DNA of 30,250 nt. It comes from Deltaproteobacteria bacterium UBA5205. GTDB lineage: Bacteria > Desulfobacterota > Syntrophorhabdia > Syntrophorhabdales > Syntrophorhabdaceae. Both the position numbers and the translations under genes were made by a program. Under the pieces are notes generated by a model. The model saw nothing but the letters and a program-made list of their open reading frames with translations, was not told the origin of the DNA and searched no databases. Shown piece by piece: positions 15,524-23,533 of this stretch. The DNA is taken from positions 1 through 30,250 of the forward strand of contig DHVP01000047.1 of NCBI GenBank assembly GCA_002412715.1. The letters run 5' to 3'. Position 1 is the stretch's first letter; each line of letters begins with the position of its first letter.

Positions 15524-16881
15524 AGATACTGCTCATACAACCCGCGAAACCTCTGAAAGCACTGGGCGGAGAGGAATTTTCCATTTTTGAACCCCTCGCC
15601 CTTGAATATCTCGCCGCCGGCGTTATGCCCGATCACGATGTCCGGATCCTCGATATGCGCCTCGATGGCGATCTTCACCCGGTCCTCCAGGAGTACGGAC
15701 CCGACCTCGTCGGCATAACGTCAGTTACGGTGCACGTGAACACGGTCAAGGGGCTGTTCCAGCAGATCAAGGACTTCAATCCGGCAATAGTGACGGTTGT
15801 GGGAGGGCATCATGCCACCATAATGCCCGAGGATTTTTATGTGCCTTCGATAGACGCCGTTGTCGCGGGCGAGGGCGTGTTCATTTTCAGACAGATCGTG
15901 GACCGGGCGGAGAAAAAAACCGGGCTGTCGGGAATTGCAGGGGCCGTCTGTATTGAAAACGGCCCCGTAGTGATTCGGCAGGACGGCAGGGAGATGGATC
16001 TTGACGGGCTTTCCTTTCCGAGGAGGGACCTCACGGCCCGGTACAGGAACTCGTACTTCAGCGAATGGATGAGGCCCCTGGCATCCATTCGTACATCCAA
16101 GGGATGCCCCAACAGGTGCCGGTTCTGCGCCCTGTGGAAGCTGACGGGGGGGCGCTATTTCACCCGCAAACCGGAACGCATCGTGGAAGAGCTGATGACG
16201 ATAGAGGAGAAATATGTCTACTTCTGCGATGATGAATCGATGCTCGACAGTAAGCGCATGGACATCCTCGCGGACCTCATCGCGAAAGCGGGGATCAGGA
16301 AACGATATTTTCTCTATGCCCGCACCGACACCATTGCGAGGCATCCGGAGCTGATCGCGAAGTGGAAGAAGATCGGATTGGAGCGTGTCTTCGTCGGGTT
16401 CGAATTCTATCGGGACAGCGACCTGAAAATGATAAACAAGGGGACAACCTCCGGGACCAACGCGAGGGCGTTGCAGGTACTCAAAGATCTCAAGATGGAT
16501 ATATGGCCCATGTTCATCGTGAGGCCGGAATTCGACCGCCGGGATTTTGAGGACCTGCGGAAACATTGCTTCTCACTGAACCTTGATTTTGTGGCCTTCT
16601 CCGTTCTGACCCCCCTGCCGGGGACAGACCTGTACCAGGAAACAAAAGACAGGCTGATCAGCACAAACTACGACTACGTCGATTTCTTCCATACCCTCCT
16701 GCCAACAAAACTCCCGGTAAAGGAATTCTACAAGGAGCTCATCGCTCTGTACGAAGGCTCGAGGCCGCTGTACAACCAGATCAGACTGATGCGCAAATAT
16801 CCCCTGCGGCACTTGCCGTCGCTTTTCAAAAAGTACGGCCGTTTTATCGGACGCCTGAGGACGCTGGAACAGGATTACTGA
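15520..16881 (+). CDS. Cobalamin-binding-domain radical SAM enzyme
   Basis: The 453-aa protein has an N-terminal Rossmann-like B12-binding domain (about 1-135: KILLIQPAKP, LALEYLAAGV, PDLVGITSVT, VVGGHHATIMPE) without the DxHxxG base-on motif, as is usual in this class. A radical SAM barrel follows (about 185-400), with the 4Fe-4S cysteines C196, C200 and C203 in SKGCPNRCRFC. Members include methyltransferases and ring-forming enzymes such as HpnP, HpnJ and BchE. The 50-residue basic C-terminal helix (YNQIRLMRKYPLRHLP) does not settle which. The start GTG overlaps the TetR stop codon. Pairing with a regulator that has a hydrophobic ligand domain hints at lipid or hydrophobic-metabolite modification, which is inference. 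Confidence 0.85.
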   Translation: MKILLIQPAKPLKALGGEEFSIFEPLALEYLAAGVMPDHDVRILDMRLDGDLHPVLQEYGPDLVGITSVTVHVNTVKGLFQQIKDFNPAIVTVVGGHHATIMPEDFYVPSIDAVVAGEGVFIFRQIVDRAEKKTGLSGIAGAVCIENGPVVIRQDGREMDLDGLSFPRRDLTARYRNSYFSEWMRPLASIRTSKGCPNRCRFCALWKLTGGRYFTRKPERIVEELMTIEEKYVYFCDDESMLDSKRMDILADLIAKAGIRKRYFLYARTDTIARHPELIAKWKKIGLERVFVGFEFYRDSDLKMINKGTTSGTNARALQVLKDLKMDIWPMFIVRPEFDRRDFEDLRKHCFSLNLDFVAFSVLTPLPGTDLYQETKDRLISTNYDYVDFFHTLLPTKLPVKEFYKELIALYEGSRPLYNQIRLMRKYPLRHLPSLFKKYGRFIGRLRTLEQDY

Positions 16882-16942
16882 CGCGCCGAAAACGCTGCGA
16901 AATGTATGAATTGCAAGACTTGGCCCCAGGAGATACTTTTGT

Positions 16943-16978
16943 CGAAACGGGGCTTGCCGTTTCGGTTTATTGGTTTTA
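16943..16978 (+). terminator. Rho-independent terminator after the radical SAM gene
   Basis: Stem CGAAACGG (16943-16950) with CCGTTTCG (16957-16964), a 6-nt loop, then a T-rich tract GTTTATTGGTTTT. It lies 60 nt after the stop codon and immediately upstream of the second kinase, separating the two transcription units. Confidence 0.65.
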
Positions 16979-16987
16979 TCCTTGTTT

Positions 16988-19786
16988 ATGAGAAAAGATC
17001 AGGGCAAGGAGAACAAAGACCTTCTCAAGGAGAACTTCGAGCTGCGTCAGAGAATTGCCGAACTCGAAGCATCAGTGGCCGGACGTCCCGATGGAGAGCC
17101 TCCCTGGGTGACGTCTGACTGGTTGGAGATTGCTGAACAGGCTGCAAACATCGGATTCTACAATTGGAACATGGTCACGGGGCAGCTCATATGGTCGGAA
17201 GGGTTCTGCAACCTGTTCGGCCTCCCTCCCGGGGCAAAGCCATCTTTTGAAACATGGCTCTCGGTGCTGCATCCCGACGACCGTGAGCGGGTAATGGCAA
17301 GTATCAATGAATCCGTCGCGGAAAAAGCACCCCTTGTGAACGAATATCGTATCACCCTTTCAGACGGGCGGGTGCGCTGGATAAGTGCAGTCGGTAATAC
17401 GTTCTACGATGACACCGGTAAGCCCTTGCGGTCCTGCGGTGTCTGCGTCGACATTACGGAACGCAAACTGGCTGAGGAAGCCCTGAGGCGAAATGAGAAA
17501 TATCTTCGTTTCGCCCTGGATACGATCGGTGCCGGTGCCTGGGATATGGACCTGGCAGATCACAGCGCTTTCCGTTCTCTCGAACACGATCGTATCTTTG
17601 GATACGACCGGTTGCTTCCGGAATGGACGTACGAAATGTTCCTCGGGCACGTCCTTCCCGAAGACCGTGAGTTGGTTGACGATAAATTCCGACAGGCAAT
17701 TGAACAACGAAGTGATTGGAACTTTGAATGCCGCATCAGGCGCCGCGACGGGGCGATCCGCTGGATATGCGCCGCCGGAAGACACATGCAGGACGTCAAA
17801 GGTTCTCCTTCCCGCATGGCCGGGATTGTCCAAGAGATCACGGAGCGCAAAACCGTGGAGGAATGTATCGGGCATCTCGCCTCTTTTCCGGAACTCAATC
17901 CGAATCCTGTCCTGGAAGTGGATCTTAGCGGTGAAATCCTCTTCTGTAACCCGGGTGCGCGAAAGATTCTTGAAAACATGGGCATGGACAAGGGGAACTG
18001 CAGGCCCTTCTGTCCCGGGGACCTTGATGCTATCCTGAAAAACTGCGATAAAAAGAGTGAAGATACTCTCAACCTAGAAGTAACCATCAAGGACAGGGTG
18101 TTTGGCGAAACAGTCCAGCTCATTCCCAAGTTCGGGGTCTGTCGTATTTATGCGCATGACATCACCGAGCTCAAACACACACAGGAAGCACTCCTCAAGG
18201 CTCACGACGAACTCGAGATGCGGGTGCAGGAAAGAACCGCTCAACTCGGGGCAAGCCAGGAAATGGAGCAGGAACAAAGACGAGAGATCGAGACATATTA
18301 TCAAACGGCCCCCATCGGCCTGTGCGTTCTGGACACCGGCCTGAGGTACCTGAGAATCAATGAACGGCTGGCCGCGTGGAACGGCAAAACAGCCGCGGAC
18401 CACATCGGCCGGACTCTTCGGGAGATGGTCCCCTGGATCGCTGATGAGGCCGAGCGTGTAGCCCGCCAGGTTATGGAAACGGGTAGACCGGTCACCGACA
18501 TGGAGATGGCTCCAGGGGCGGGACGGCCCGGTAACGGTCGCATATGGATGGCCGGCTGGTATCCCATGAAAAACTCCGGCGGGGCGGTTGCAGGGGTAAG
18601 CGTGGTTGTCGAAGATATCACCGAGCAGCGAAAACTTGAAGAACAGCTCCACCAATCCCGGAAGATGGAGGCCATGGGTGTTCTCGCAGGGGGCATCGCC
18701 CATGACTTCAACAACATGCTCGCTGCCATCCTCGGGTTCACGGAGATGGCCATAGAGGATGTTCGGGACCGCCCCCATGTAGACAGAAGCCTGCAGAACG
18801 TCTCAAAAGCTGCCATGAGGGCACGGGAGCTGGTGAAACAGATACTCACATTTTCCCGCAAGACGAGCCATAAGAGACACCCGCTGTCCCTGACATCCGT
18901 TGTTGAAGAAACGCTCCAGCTCCTGAGAGCCTCGATCCCCGCCACCACCAGGATCACATTTGCTGCAACAGCCGCCACGGATACGGTATTGGCTGCCCCC
19001 ACAGAAATACAGCAGGTCCTGATGAACCTCGTCACCAACGCCTCCATTGCCATGCGGGATAAAGGGGGAGTTATCGAGGTGACCCTGAGCGATATCGACG
19101 TTGAACCCGGCCCGTCTGTTCTCCTCGAAGACCCAACACCGCGGGAGTACGTCCGGTTACTCGTGAGAGACACCGGTATCGGAATGAGCCCCGCTGTAAT
19201 GAGAAGGATGTTTGAGCCCTTTTTCACCACACGCGAGGCTGGTGCCGGCAGCGGCATGGGGCTTGCCGTGGTCTACGGAATCGTAAAAGACCTTGGAGGG
19301 ACGATTACAGTCGAAAGTGAACCCGGGGTCGGATCCACCTTCAGCGTATTGCTGCCCAAAGCGGACACTGAAGAATCGACACAGGATGCGCAGCCCGCTG
19401 AAATCCCGGGCGGCGCTGAGAGGATCCTCTTCGTCGATGACGAGGAACTGCTCGTCGAATGGGCTAGAACTGCCCTTGAAAGGATCGGATACGAGGTAAC
19501 CGCCGTTACGGACAGCCGGCAAGCCTTGAAGATCTTTTCCGCGAATCCGTCATCCTTTGACCTCGTGATCACCGATCAGGCAATGCCGGGAATGGGAGGA
19601 ACACAGCTCGCCAAAGAGCTTCTCGCTATAACAGGGGGCATTCCGATCATTCTTTGCACCGGCCACAGCGATATCGTTTCACGCGAAAGCGCAGCTGCGA
19701 TAGGCTTTGCCGACTTCCTCATGAAACCCATCAACAAGGTGGAACTGGCAACGAGTATCCGGCGGGCCCTCGATACAATCAAGTAG
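16988..19786 (+). CDS. Orphan hybrid histidine kinase: four PAS-HisKA-HATPase-REC
   Basis: The roughly 932-aa cytoplasmic kinase starts with a short coiled coil (5-32). It has PAS 1 (45-160, PAC end VCVDITERK), PAS 2 (165-290, VQEITERK), a shorter PAS-like 3 (296-395, ending AHDITELK), a coiled coil (395-435) and PAS 4 (435-550, VVEDITEQRK). HisKA follows with His572 in GGIAHDFNN, then HATPase_c (N684, DTGIGM 728-733, FEPFFTT, GAGSGMGLA), and a receiver with D817/D818, D863 and K913. The core is a close paralogue of the kinase at 7715. The start is unclear: the ATG at 16988 has no ribosome site, TTG at 16970 is the other choice, and the terminator hairpin lies just before both. No Hpt or response-regulator partner is adjacent. 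Confidence 0.85.
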   Translation: MRKDQGKENKDLLKENFELRQRIAELEASVAGRPDGEPPWVTSDWLEIAEQAANIGFYNWNMVTGQLIWSEGFCNLFGLPPGAKPSFETWLSVLHPDDRERVMASINESVAEKAPLVNEYRITLSDGRVRWISAVGNTFYDDTGKPLRSCGVCVDITERKLAEEALRRNEKYLRFALDTIGAGAWDMDLADHSAFRSLEHDRIFGYDRLLPEWTYEMFLGHVLPEDRELVDDKFRQAIEQRSDWNFECRIRRRDGAIRWICAAGRHMQDVKGSPSRMAGIVQEITERKTVEECIGHLASFPELNPNPVLEVDLSGEILFCNPGARKILENMGMDKGNCRPFCPGDLDAILKNCDKKSEDTLNLEVTIKDRVFGETVQLIPKFGVCRIYAHDITELKHTQEALLKAHDELEMRVQERTAQLGASQEMEQEQRREIETYYQTAPIGLCVLDTGLRYLRINERLAAWNGKTAADHIGRTLREMVPWIADEAERVARQVMETGRPVTDMEMAPGAGRPGNGRIWMAGWYPMKNSGGAVAGVSVVVEDITEQRKLEEQLHQSRKMEAMGVLAGGIAHDFNNMLAAILGFTEMAIEDVRDRPHVDRSLQNVSKAAMRARELVKQILTFSRKTSHKRHPLSLTSVVEETLQLLRASIPATTRITFAATAATDTVLAAPTEIQQVLMNLVTNASIAMRDKGGVIEVTLSDIDVEPGPSVLLEDPTPREYVRLLVRDTGIGMSPAVMRRMFEPFFTTREAGAGSGMGLAVVYGIVKDLGGTITVESEPGVGSTFSVLLPKADTEESTQDAQPAEIPGGAERILFVDDEELLVEWARTALERIGYEVTAVTDSRQALKIFSANPSSFDLVITDQAMPGMGGTQLAKELLAITGGIPIILCTGHSDIVSRESAAAIGFADFLMKPINKVELATSIRRALDTIK

Positions 19787-19874
19787 CGCCACTATGCACC
19801 GCGGCACATCTCCCCCTGCCTCGGCCCTGACCCCAATGGGTTCCCGCTGCCCGGACAGGGAAGAAAGGAGACGG

Positions 19875-20702
19875 CTATTTGAACAGCTCGCCGAAAAACA
19901 GCTTCATGTCCGCAAAGGAGCGTTTGTCTGCCTTTTCGTTGTAAGCTGCCCCGGTCGACGGGTTGCTGCCCGAGGCGGGATTGGTGAATGCGTGGACCGC
20001 CCCGCTGTAAATATTCATCTGCCAGTTCGCTCCCGCAGCGCGCATCTCCTCCTCGAAGGCAAGGCGTTGCGCCGGGGGCACCCCAGGGTCATCGGCCCCG
20101 GTAAGGACAAGCACCTGCGGCTTTACCGGCCCCGTGGCGGGATTCGGCGTGTCCAGGCCGCCGTGAAAGCTGACCACGCCCGCCACTTCGGCATTGGCCC
20201 TGGCGAGTTCCAGGACTGTGGTCCCTCCGAAACAGTAACCGATGGCCGCAACGCGCGAGGGATCGGTATGACGGAACTCCTTGAGTGCTTTGAGGCCGGC
20301 CAGGGCCCGGGCACGCAAGAGCTGCCGGTTGCCCCGATATATACCGGCTGTCTTGCTAGCCTCCTCGGTTGTCGTGGGCCTTACGTCTTTGCCGTAAATG
20401 TCGGCGGCGAGCGCGACAAAGCCCATGGAGGCGAGCTGCTCCACCCTTATTTTCTCGTAGGCGGTTATACCCTTCCATTCGTGGACAACGAGGATGCCCG
20501 GCCGCTTGCCGGTTATCCTGTCGTCATAGGCAAGGTATCCCTCAAGGGTGACCGAGCCCTGACTATACGTGATGGTCTGGGTCCGGACCGCGGCCCCGGC
20601 GAGTCGTACCGAGACTGCCACAACCGCGCCGACAGCCACAGCGATAACAACAGGCCAGAAGAAAAAGTTAAGGCCATTCGCACACCTGGGAGAATCGATC
20701 AT
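19875..20702 (-). CDS. Membrane-anchored dienelactone hydrolase family protein
   Basis: The 275-aa alpha/beta hydrolase has an N-terminal transmembrane anchor (FFFWPVVIAVAVGAVVAVSV, 13-32), so the enzyme probably faces the periplasm. The DLH triad is visible: nucleophile C157 in IGYCFGG, acid D205 in TGADDPGVP, and H237 in AVHAFTNP. A conserved E75 follows VVH. True dienelactone hydrolases open lactone rings in chlorocatechol degradation, but most exported relatives have unknown ester or lactone substrates. GAGGTGA lies before the ATG. No catechol-pathway genes are nearby, so a degradative role is not supported by context. Confidence 0.85.
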   Translation of the reverse strand: MIDSPRCANGLNFFFWPVVIAVAVGAVVAVSVRLAGAAVRTQTITYSQGSVTLEGYLAYDDRITGKRPGILVVHEWKGITAYEKIRVEQLASMGFVALAADIYGKDVRPTTTEEASKTAGIYRGNRQLLRARALAGLKALKEFRHTDPSRVAAIGYCFGGTTVLELARANAEVAGVVSFHGGLDTPNPATGPVKPQVLVLTGADDPGVPPAQRLAFEEEMRAAGANWQMNIYSGAVHAFTNPASGSNPSTGAAYNEKADKRSFADMKLFFGELFK

Positions 20703-20820
20703 GTCTCACCTCTCGTCTTTATAATGGCCGGGTGTCGGTCATCGACACACGGGTACCCTAACCCACAAGGTGTGCATTGTTCTGACGGTTGGCAACAGCG
20801 GAGGCATCGGCTCTTGACCC

Positions 20821-20837
20821 GGCCCCTCTTCGGGGCC
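20821..20837. terminator. Short GC hairpin
   Basis: GGCCCC (20821-20826), loop TCTTC, GGGGCC (20832-20837), followed on the plus strand by TTGCTTGT. No plus-strand gene ends here, so its role is unclear. With the hairpin at 20872-20905 it forms the 3' region downstream of the leftward 65-aa gene. Confidence 0.3.
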
Positions 20838-20871
20838 TTGCTTGTAGTCATATAATAAATATGGGAGCGCA

Positions 20872-20905
20872 AAGGGGACGCTCCTGATTTCAGAAGCGTC
20901 CCCTT
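20872..20905. repeat. REP-like imperfect palindrome / possible terminator
   Basis: AAGGGGACGCT (20872-20882) pairs perfectly with AGCGTCCCCTT (20895-20905). Inside, CTGA pairs with TCAG after one mismatch, giving a long hairpin with a 2-nt loop. The GGGGACG core resembles REP elements served by RAYT transposases, and partial GTCCCC copies occur near 21960, 27229 and 30170. It could also terminate the leftward 65-aa gene. Confidence 0.45.
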
Positions 20906-20960
20906 CGAGTGATGAACAACTCTCTCCCGGCGCTCCAGAAGCTGGAGCATTTAGTGGGTC

Positions 20961-21158
20961 TTAATTCGCACTGATCTTGTCAAGTGTCTCTGCAACGTCA
21001 ATTCCCTGGAATGTGCCGCCTTTGCGAAAAATCGTGCCAGGCGCTATCCTCATTATCCTGCCAGTCTTAGTGGTGATATCTGAGTTCTTGATACAAACCC
21101 AGGAACCATCCTGCTTCCTCTCATACTCCTCAACCGCAATTTTGGCAATTTCTTCCAT
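20961..21158 (-). CDS. Small hypothetical protein (65 aa)
   Basis: This compact soluble protein has an N-terminal helix (MEEIAKIAVEEYERK) followed by a beta-rich part (DGSWVCIKNSDI, GRIMRIAPGTIFRKGGTF) and a final helix (DVAETLDKI). It has one Cys and no signal. A very strong ribosome site (GGAGGG) and a promoter with consensus -35 argue that it is expressed. I do not recognise a named family, and it is probably lineage-specific. The neighbours give no functional hint. Confidence 0.7.
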   Translation of the reverse strand: MEEIAKIAVEEYERKQDGSWVCIKNSDITTKTGRIMRIAPGTIFRKGGTFQGIDVAETLDKISAN

Positions 21159-21190
21159 ATTTATCCCTCCTTGTTATTAATGGTTACAAT

Positions 21191-21220
21191 TATATATTAA
21201 ATCATCACTGACTATGTCAA
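21191..21220 (-). promoter_or_regulatory. Promoter for the 65-aa protein gene
   Basis: On the minus strand a perfect TTGACA (21220-21215) is followed by an AT-rich -10 zone. TATATA at 21196-21191 gives an 18-nt spacer, and an overlapping TATAAT (21194-21189) gives 20 nt. It is about 30 nt upstream of the start codon. Confidence 0.55.
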
Positions 21221-21292
21221 GAATCAGTAGGAGCCGGGGGGACATTTGGCAATGATCTTCACACTCATCAGGGGCCATCGGTAATGGTTGGA

Positions 21293-21321
21293 TTGACACA
21301 TGGCTCCACAGTTTCTATACT
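21293..21321 (+). promoter_or_regulatory. Strong sigma-70-type promoter
   Basis: TTGACA (21293-21298), 17-nt spacer, TATACT (21316-21321, five of six). The transcript would begin near 21328 and carry a leader of about 120 nt to the secreted-protein gene. A hairpin GGCAGG (21416-21421) with CCTGCC (21427-21432) lies just upstream of that gene's ribosome site and might affect translation. Confidence 0.6.
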
Positions 21322-21446
21322 ACCTTACACAAAAGGCCGGTTCCCGTCATACGTCATGAAGCTGTCGAGCTTTGTCCTGGCGACTGGCAGACGGAGCCTT
21401 TGAGGATTTCAAGACGGCAGGGTGATCCTGCCCGGAGCGTGACACA

Positions 21447-21908
21447 ATGCTGAACCACAATGCCTTTCGGCTCATCACTCTAATCATCGCCCTTGTCATG
21501 ATGCCCGCGGCGGGCATTGCCGCCGACATATTCGCCGATGTGGAGAAGATACTCCGGGAGGTCCGCCAGGACCAACCGGTGCCTGCCGTCGACTACTTGC
21601 AGCCGGTCGAACCCATCAACGCCGACTGTTCCAGTTACAGCGGCAGCTTCCACGGCATCGGCATCACCGTCGAGACCCACCCGGCCAATGACCGCGTGGC
21701 TTCCCTCTTGCTTCAGATCCCCGGTACCGACCGGACGAAACAGATCTTCCCCGCCGTCAAACGCGTGATCGGCCCCCCGCGTTACTCCAGCCCGAAGAAG
21801 TCGGAGTACGGCTGGGAATGGCCCAACTACCGGTCTGCCTCCCTTCACTATGTCAAGGGCGCCAAACCAGGCGAAGGATCCACGATCGTCTCCTTGTTCT
21901 ACCGGTAG
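21447..21908 (+). CDS. Small secreted hypothetical protein
   Basis: The 153-aa protein has a signal peptide (FRLITLIIALVMMPAAGIAA, cleavage before DIFADV). The mature part of about 127 residues has an N-terminal helix (FADVEKILREVRQ), a single Cys (NADCSSY), and a beta-rich C-terminus with YGWEWPNYRSASLHYV and STIVSLFYR. I do not recognise a family. Location in the periplasm or outside is inferred from the signal. The ribosome site (GGAG at 21434-21437) is modest. A strong promoter lies 120 nt upstream. It is a single gene with no partner on its strand within 290 nt. Confidence 0.65.
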   Translation: MLNHNAFRLITLIIALVMMPAAGIAADIFADVEKILREVRQDQPVPAVDYLQPVEPINADCSSYSGSFHGIGITVETHPANDRVASLLLQIPGTDRTKQIFPAVKRVIGPPRYSSPKKSEYGWEWPNYRSASLHYVKGAKPGEGSTIVSLFYR

Positions 21909-22199
21909 CCGGATCGCTGTCGGTATCCTTTCCGGCTTGAGGATTTCAACATTTCAAGAGTGTCCCCTTCGGGAGACCTGTCTGAAGGCATCGAATATGA
22001 CTAACCGGCGCAGGTCGTCCCATTGGGTGGGTGATTCATAATTTTTTTATTGCATAAAAAGCAACAAATTGGATAAGAAGCTAGCAACGCTTGGAACGCC
22101 CCATGGCCCCACGATTTGTGGGATAATTAACAAATACGTAGTTTTCCGGTTGTATCTCGATGGTTTTTAGTGTAAACGCAGGAAAGGTCAGGTGTATCT

Positions 22200-22997
22200 A
22201 TGCAGGGTTTTCTTGATCGTACGTTTCTTATATTAGGCCACGAAGGAATTGATGTGCTTTCAGCTCCCCTCATCGCCCTTTCCGGCCTGGGAGGAGTGGG
22301 CGGAGGCACCTTCCTGAACCTCGTTCGCTCCGGGGTAAAGCGGTTTCGACTCGCCGAGAACGGCGTATTCGACCCCCCTGATATGAACCGTCAGGCCGCA
22401 GCCTATGCATCGACTATGGGGCGGCCAAAGATCGAAGTGTACGAACAACTTGCCCGGGACATCAACCCCGAGGTCGAGCTCGAACTCTTTCCTGAAGGGC
22501 TATTGACCGGCAATCTCGAACGGTTCCTCGAAGGCAGCGATGTCCATGTTGGCGTCATGGATTTCGAAAAAGGTGCGGATGTCAAGGCGATGACCCCGGA
22601 TCTGCTCAAGCGTTTCAGTGTTCCCCTCTTCTCAGCCATGGTGTTTGGCTTTGGCGCGATACTGGTAGCTCACCATCCGGAAGGCATGATGCCCGATGAG
22701 TTTTGGGGGCTGGCGAGGAAGAGATCCGCCGGTGACGGTTTCCCATCCTTTATGTCTGACAGATTCGGATCAACCGTAGCTAAACGGATAGACAATTCCA
22801 TTCGGGCCCGCAAGAGCCCGTCAACGAGTATCGGCGGCGCCTTCGCAGGGGCCATTCTCGCCTCCGAAGTTGTGGCTTACCTTCTTCGCGGAACCGATCT
22901 TGTCACCAGGGAAACCATTTTTGCCCCCAGGTTCATGGTGGTCGACCCCATGAGGCCGACCATGGACGTGGGTGACGTTACGGCGCATGAATCCTAG
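22200..22997 (+). CDS. Cysteine-free E1/ThiF/MoeB-like adenylating-fold protein
   Basis: This 265-aa protein has the ThiF-type Rossmann fold: ATP motif SGLGGVGG (28-35), LVRSGVKRFRLAENGVFDPPDMNRQ with the conserved NRQ (63-65), and RPKIEV with K77. Family members adenylate the C-terminus of a ubiquitin-like protein or a carboxylate. This protein contains no cysteine, so it has neither the zinc CxxC pairs of MoeB/ThiF nor a Cys able to carry a thioester. It could adenylate or bind nucleotide only. A helical insertion around 165-205 (DEFWGLARKRSAGDGFPSF) is unusual to me. No ubiquitin-like or JAB protein gene is nearby. The start has a weak CAGGTG site. The stop shares CTAG with the convergent receiver gene. 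Confidence 0.7.
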   Translation: MQGFLDRTFLILGHEGIDVLSAPLIALSGLGGVGGGTFLNLVRSGVKRFRLAENGVFDPPDMNRQAAAYASTMGRPKIEVYEQLARDINPEVELELFPEGLLTGNLERFLEGSDVHVGVMDFEKGADVKAMTPDLLKRFSVPLFSAMVFGFGAILVAHHPEGMMPDEFWGLARKRSAGDGFPSFMSDRFGSTVAKRIDNSIRARKSPSTSIGGAFAGAILASEVVAYLLRGTDLVTRETIFAPRFMVVDPMRPTMDVGDVTAHES

Positions 22998-23404
22998 CCG
23001 CTCTCCTTCTTTTTCAATACCCGGTGTGCCTCATGGAGTTTCATTGCCATCTTCACGGAGGCATCGAGGACAGTCATGTCGCCGTCTTTGACAACATATC
23101 CATAGGATGCGATCTCTTTTGTCCTTTCCACGATTTCTTCTCCCTCGTGGGAGGACAGGAACACAACGGGTATATCATGATCTTTGAGGATTGTACTTGC
23201 CGCCTCTGTGCCGTCCATTCCAGGACCAAGGTTGATGTCCATGAGGATAAGGTCGATACCGAGGGTGGTTTGTGTGACTTCAATTGCCTTTTCTCCACTG
23301 GAGACGGCAATGACATTGAATCCGAGCCTCTCGAGCCAATCTGTTTGCAGGATGACAAGGAGGTCTTCGTCTTCGACGAGCAGGATGGTCTTTGTATCGG
23401 GCAT
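22994..23404 (-). CDS. Stand-alone response-regulator receiver domain
   Basis: The 136-aa protein consists of one receiver domain: acidic pocket E11-D12 in LLVEDED, phospho-acceptor D56 in LILMDINLG, a conserved Ser/Thr region (VVFLSSHE) and the switch lysine in GYVVKDGD. There is no output domain, so it acts through protein contact or as a phosphate relay or sink. The two orphan hybrid kinases in this window are possible partners, but that is only inference. GGAGGT fixes the start at 23404, and a longer frame to 23527 lacks a ribosome site. Its TAG stop overlaps the TAG of the E1-like gene. Confidence 0.85.
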   Translation of the reverse strand: MPDTKTILLVEDEDLLVILQTDWLERLGFNVIAVSSGEKAIEVTQTTLGIDLILMDINLGPGMDGTEAASTILKDHDIPVVFLSSHEGEEIVERTKEIASYGYVVKDGDMTVLDASVKMAMKLHEAHRVLKKKESG

Positions 23405-23418
23405 GATGACCTCCGGTA

Positions 23419-23449
23419 ATCGGGATGCGTTCCCGATAATAAGATTATA
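23419..23449 (-). promoter_or_regulatory. -10 box and start-point hairpin for the receiver gene
   Basis: The minus strand carries a perfect TATAAT (23449-23444) followed at the expected start point by ATCGGGA-N5-TCCCGAT (23437-23419), a perfect 7-bp inverted repeat, and then the GGAGGT ribosome site. No good -35 is present, so an activator may be needed. The repeat may be an operator or a 5' mRNA hairpin. Confidence 0.4.
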
Positions 23450-23533
23450 CTTCGCCCTTATTATCTCAGACTGACCGTGGTAAATAAAATGATTATTGAC
23501 GAAATCCTTCTCCTGCCCGCCCTGCACCCGTGT

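Noticed and set aside
19794..20855. Rightward 353-codon frame antisense to the dienelactone hydrolase
   Set aside because: Its length comes from high GC. The opposite strand has a full catalytic triad and membrane anchor.
20699..20950. Leftward 83-codon frame upstream of the hydrolase
   Set aside because: It would cross the REP-like and GC hairpins, has no ribosome site, and its end overlaps the hydrolase start.
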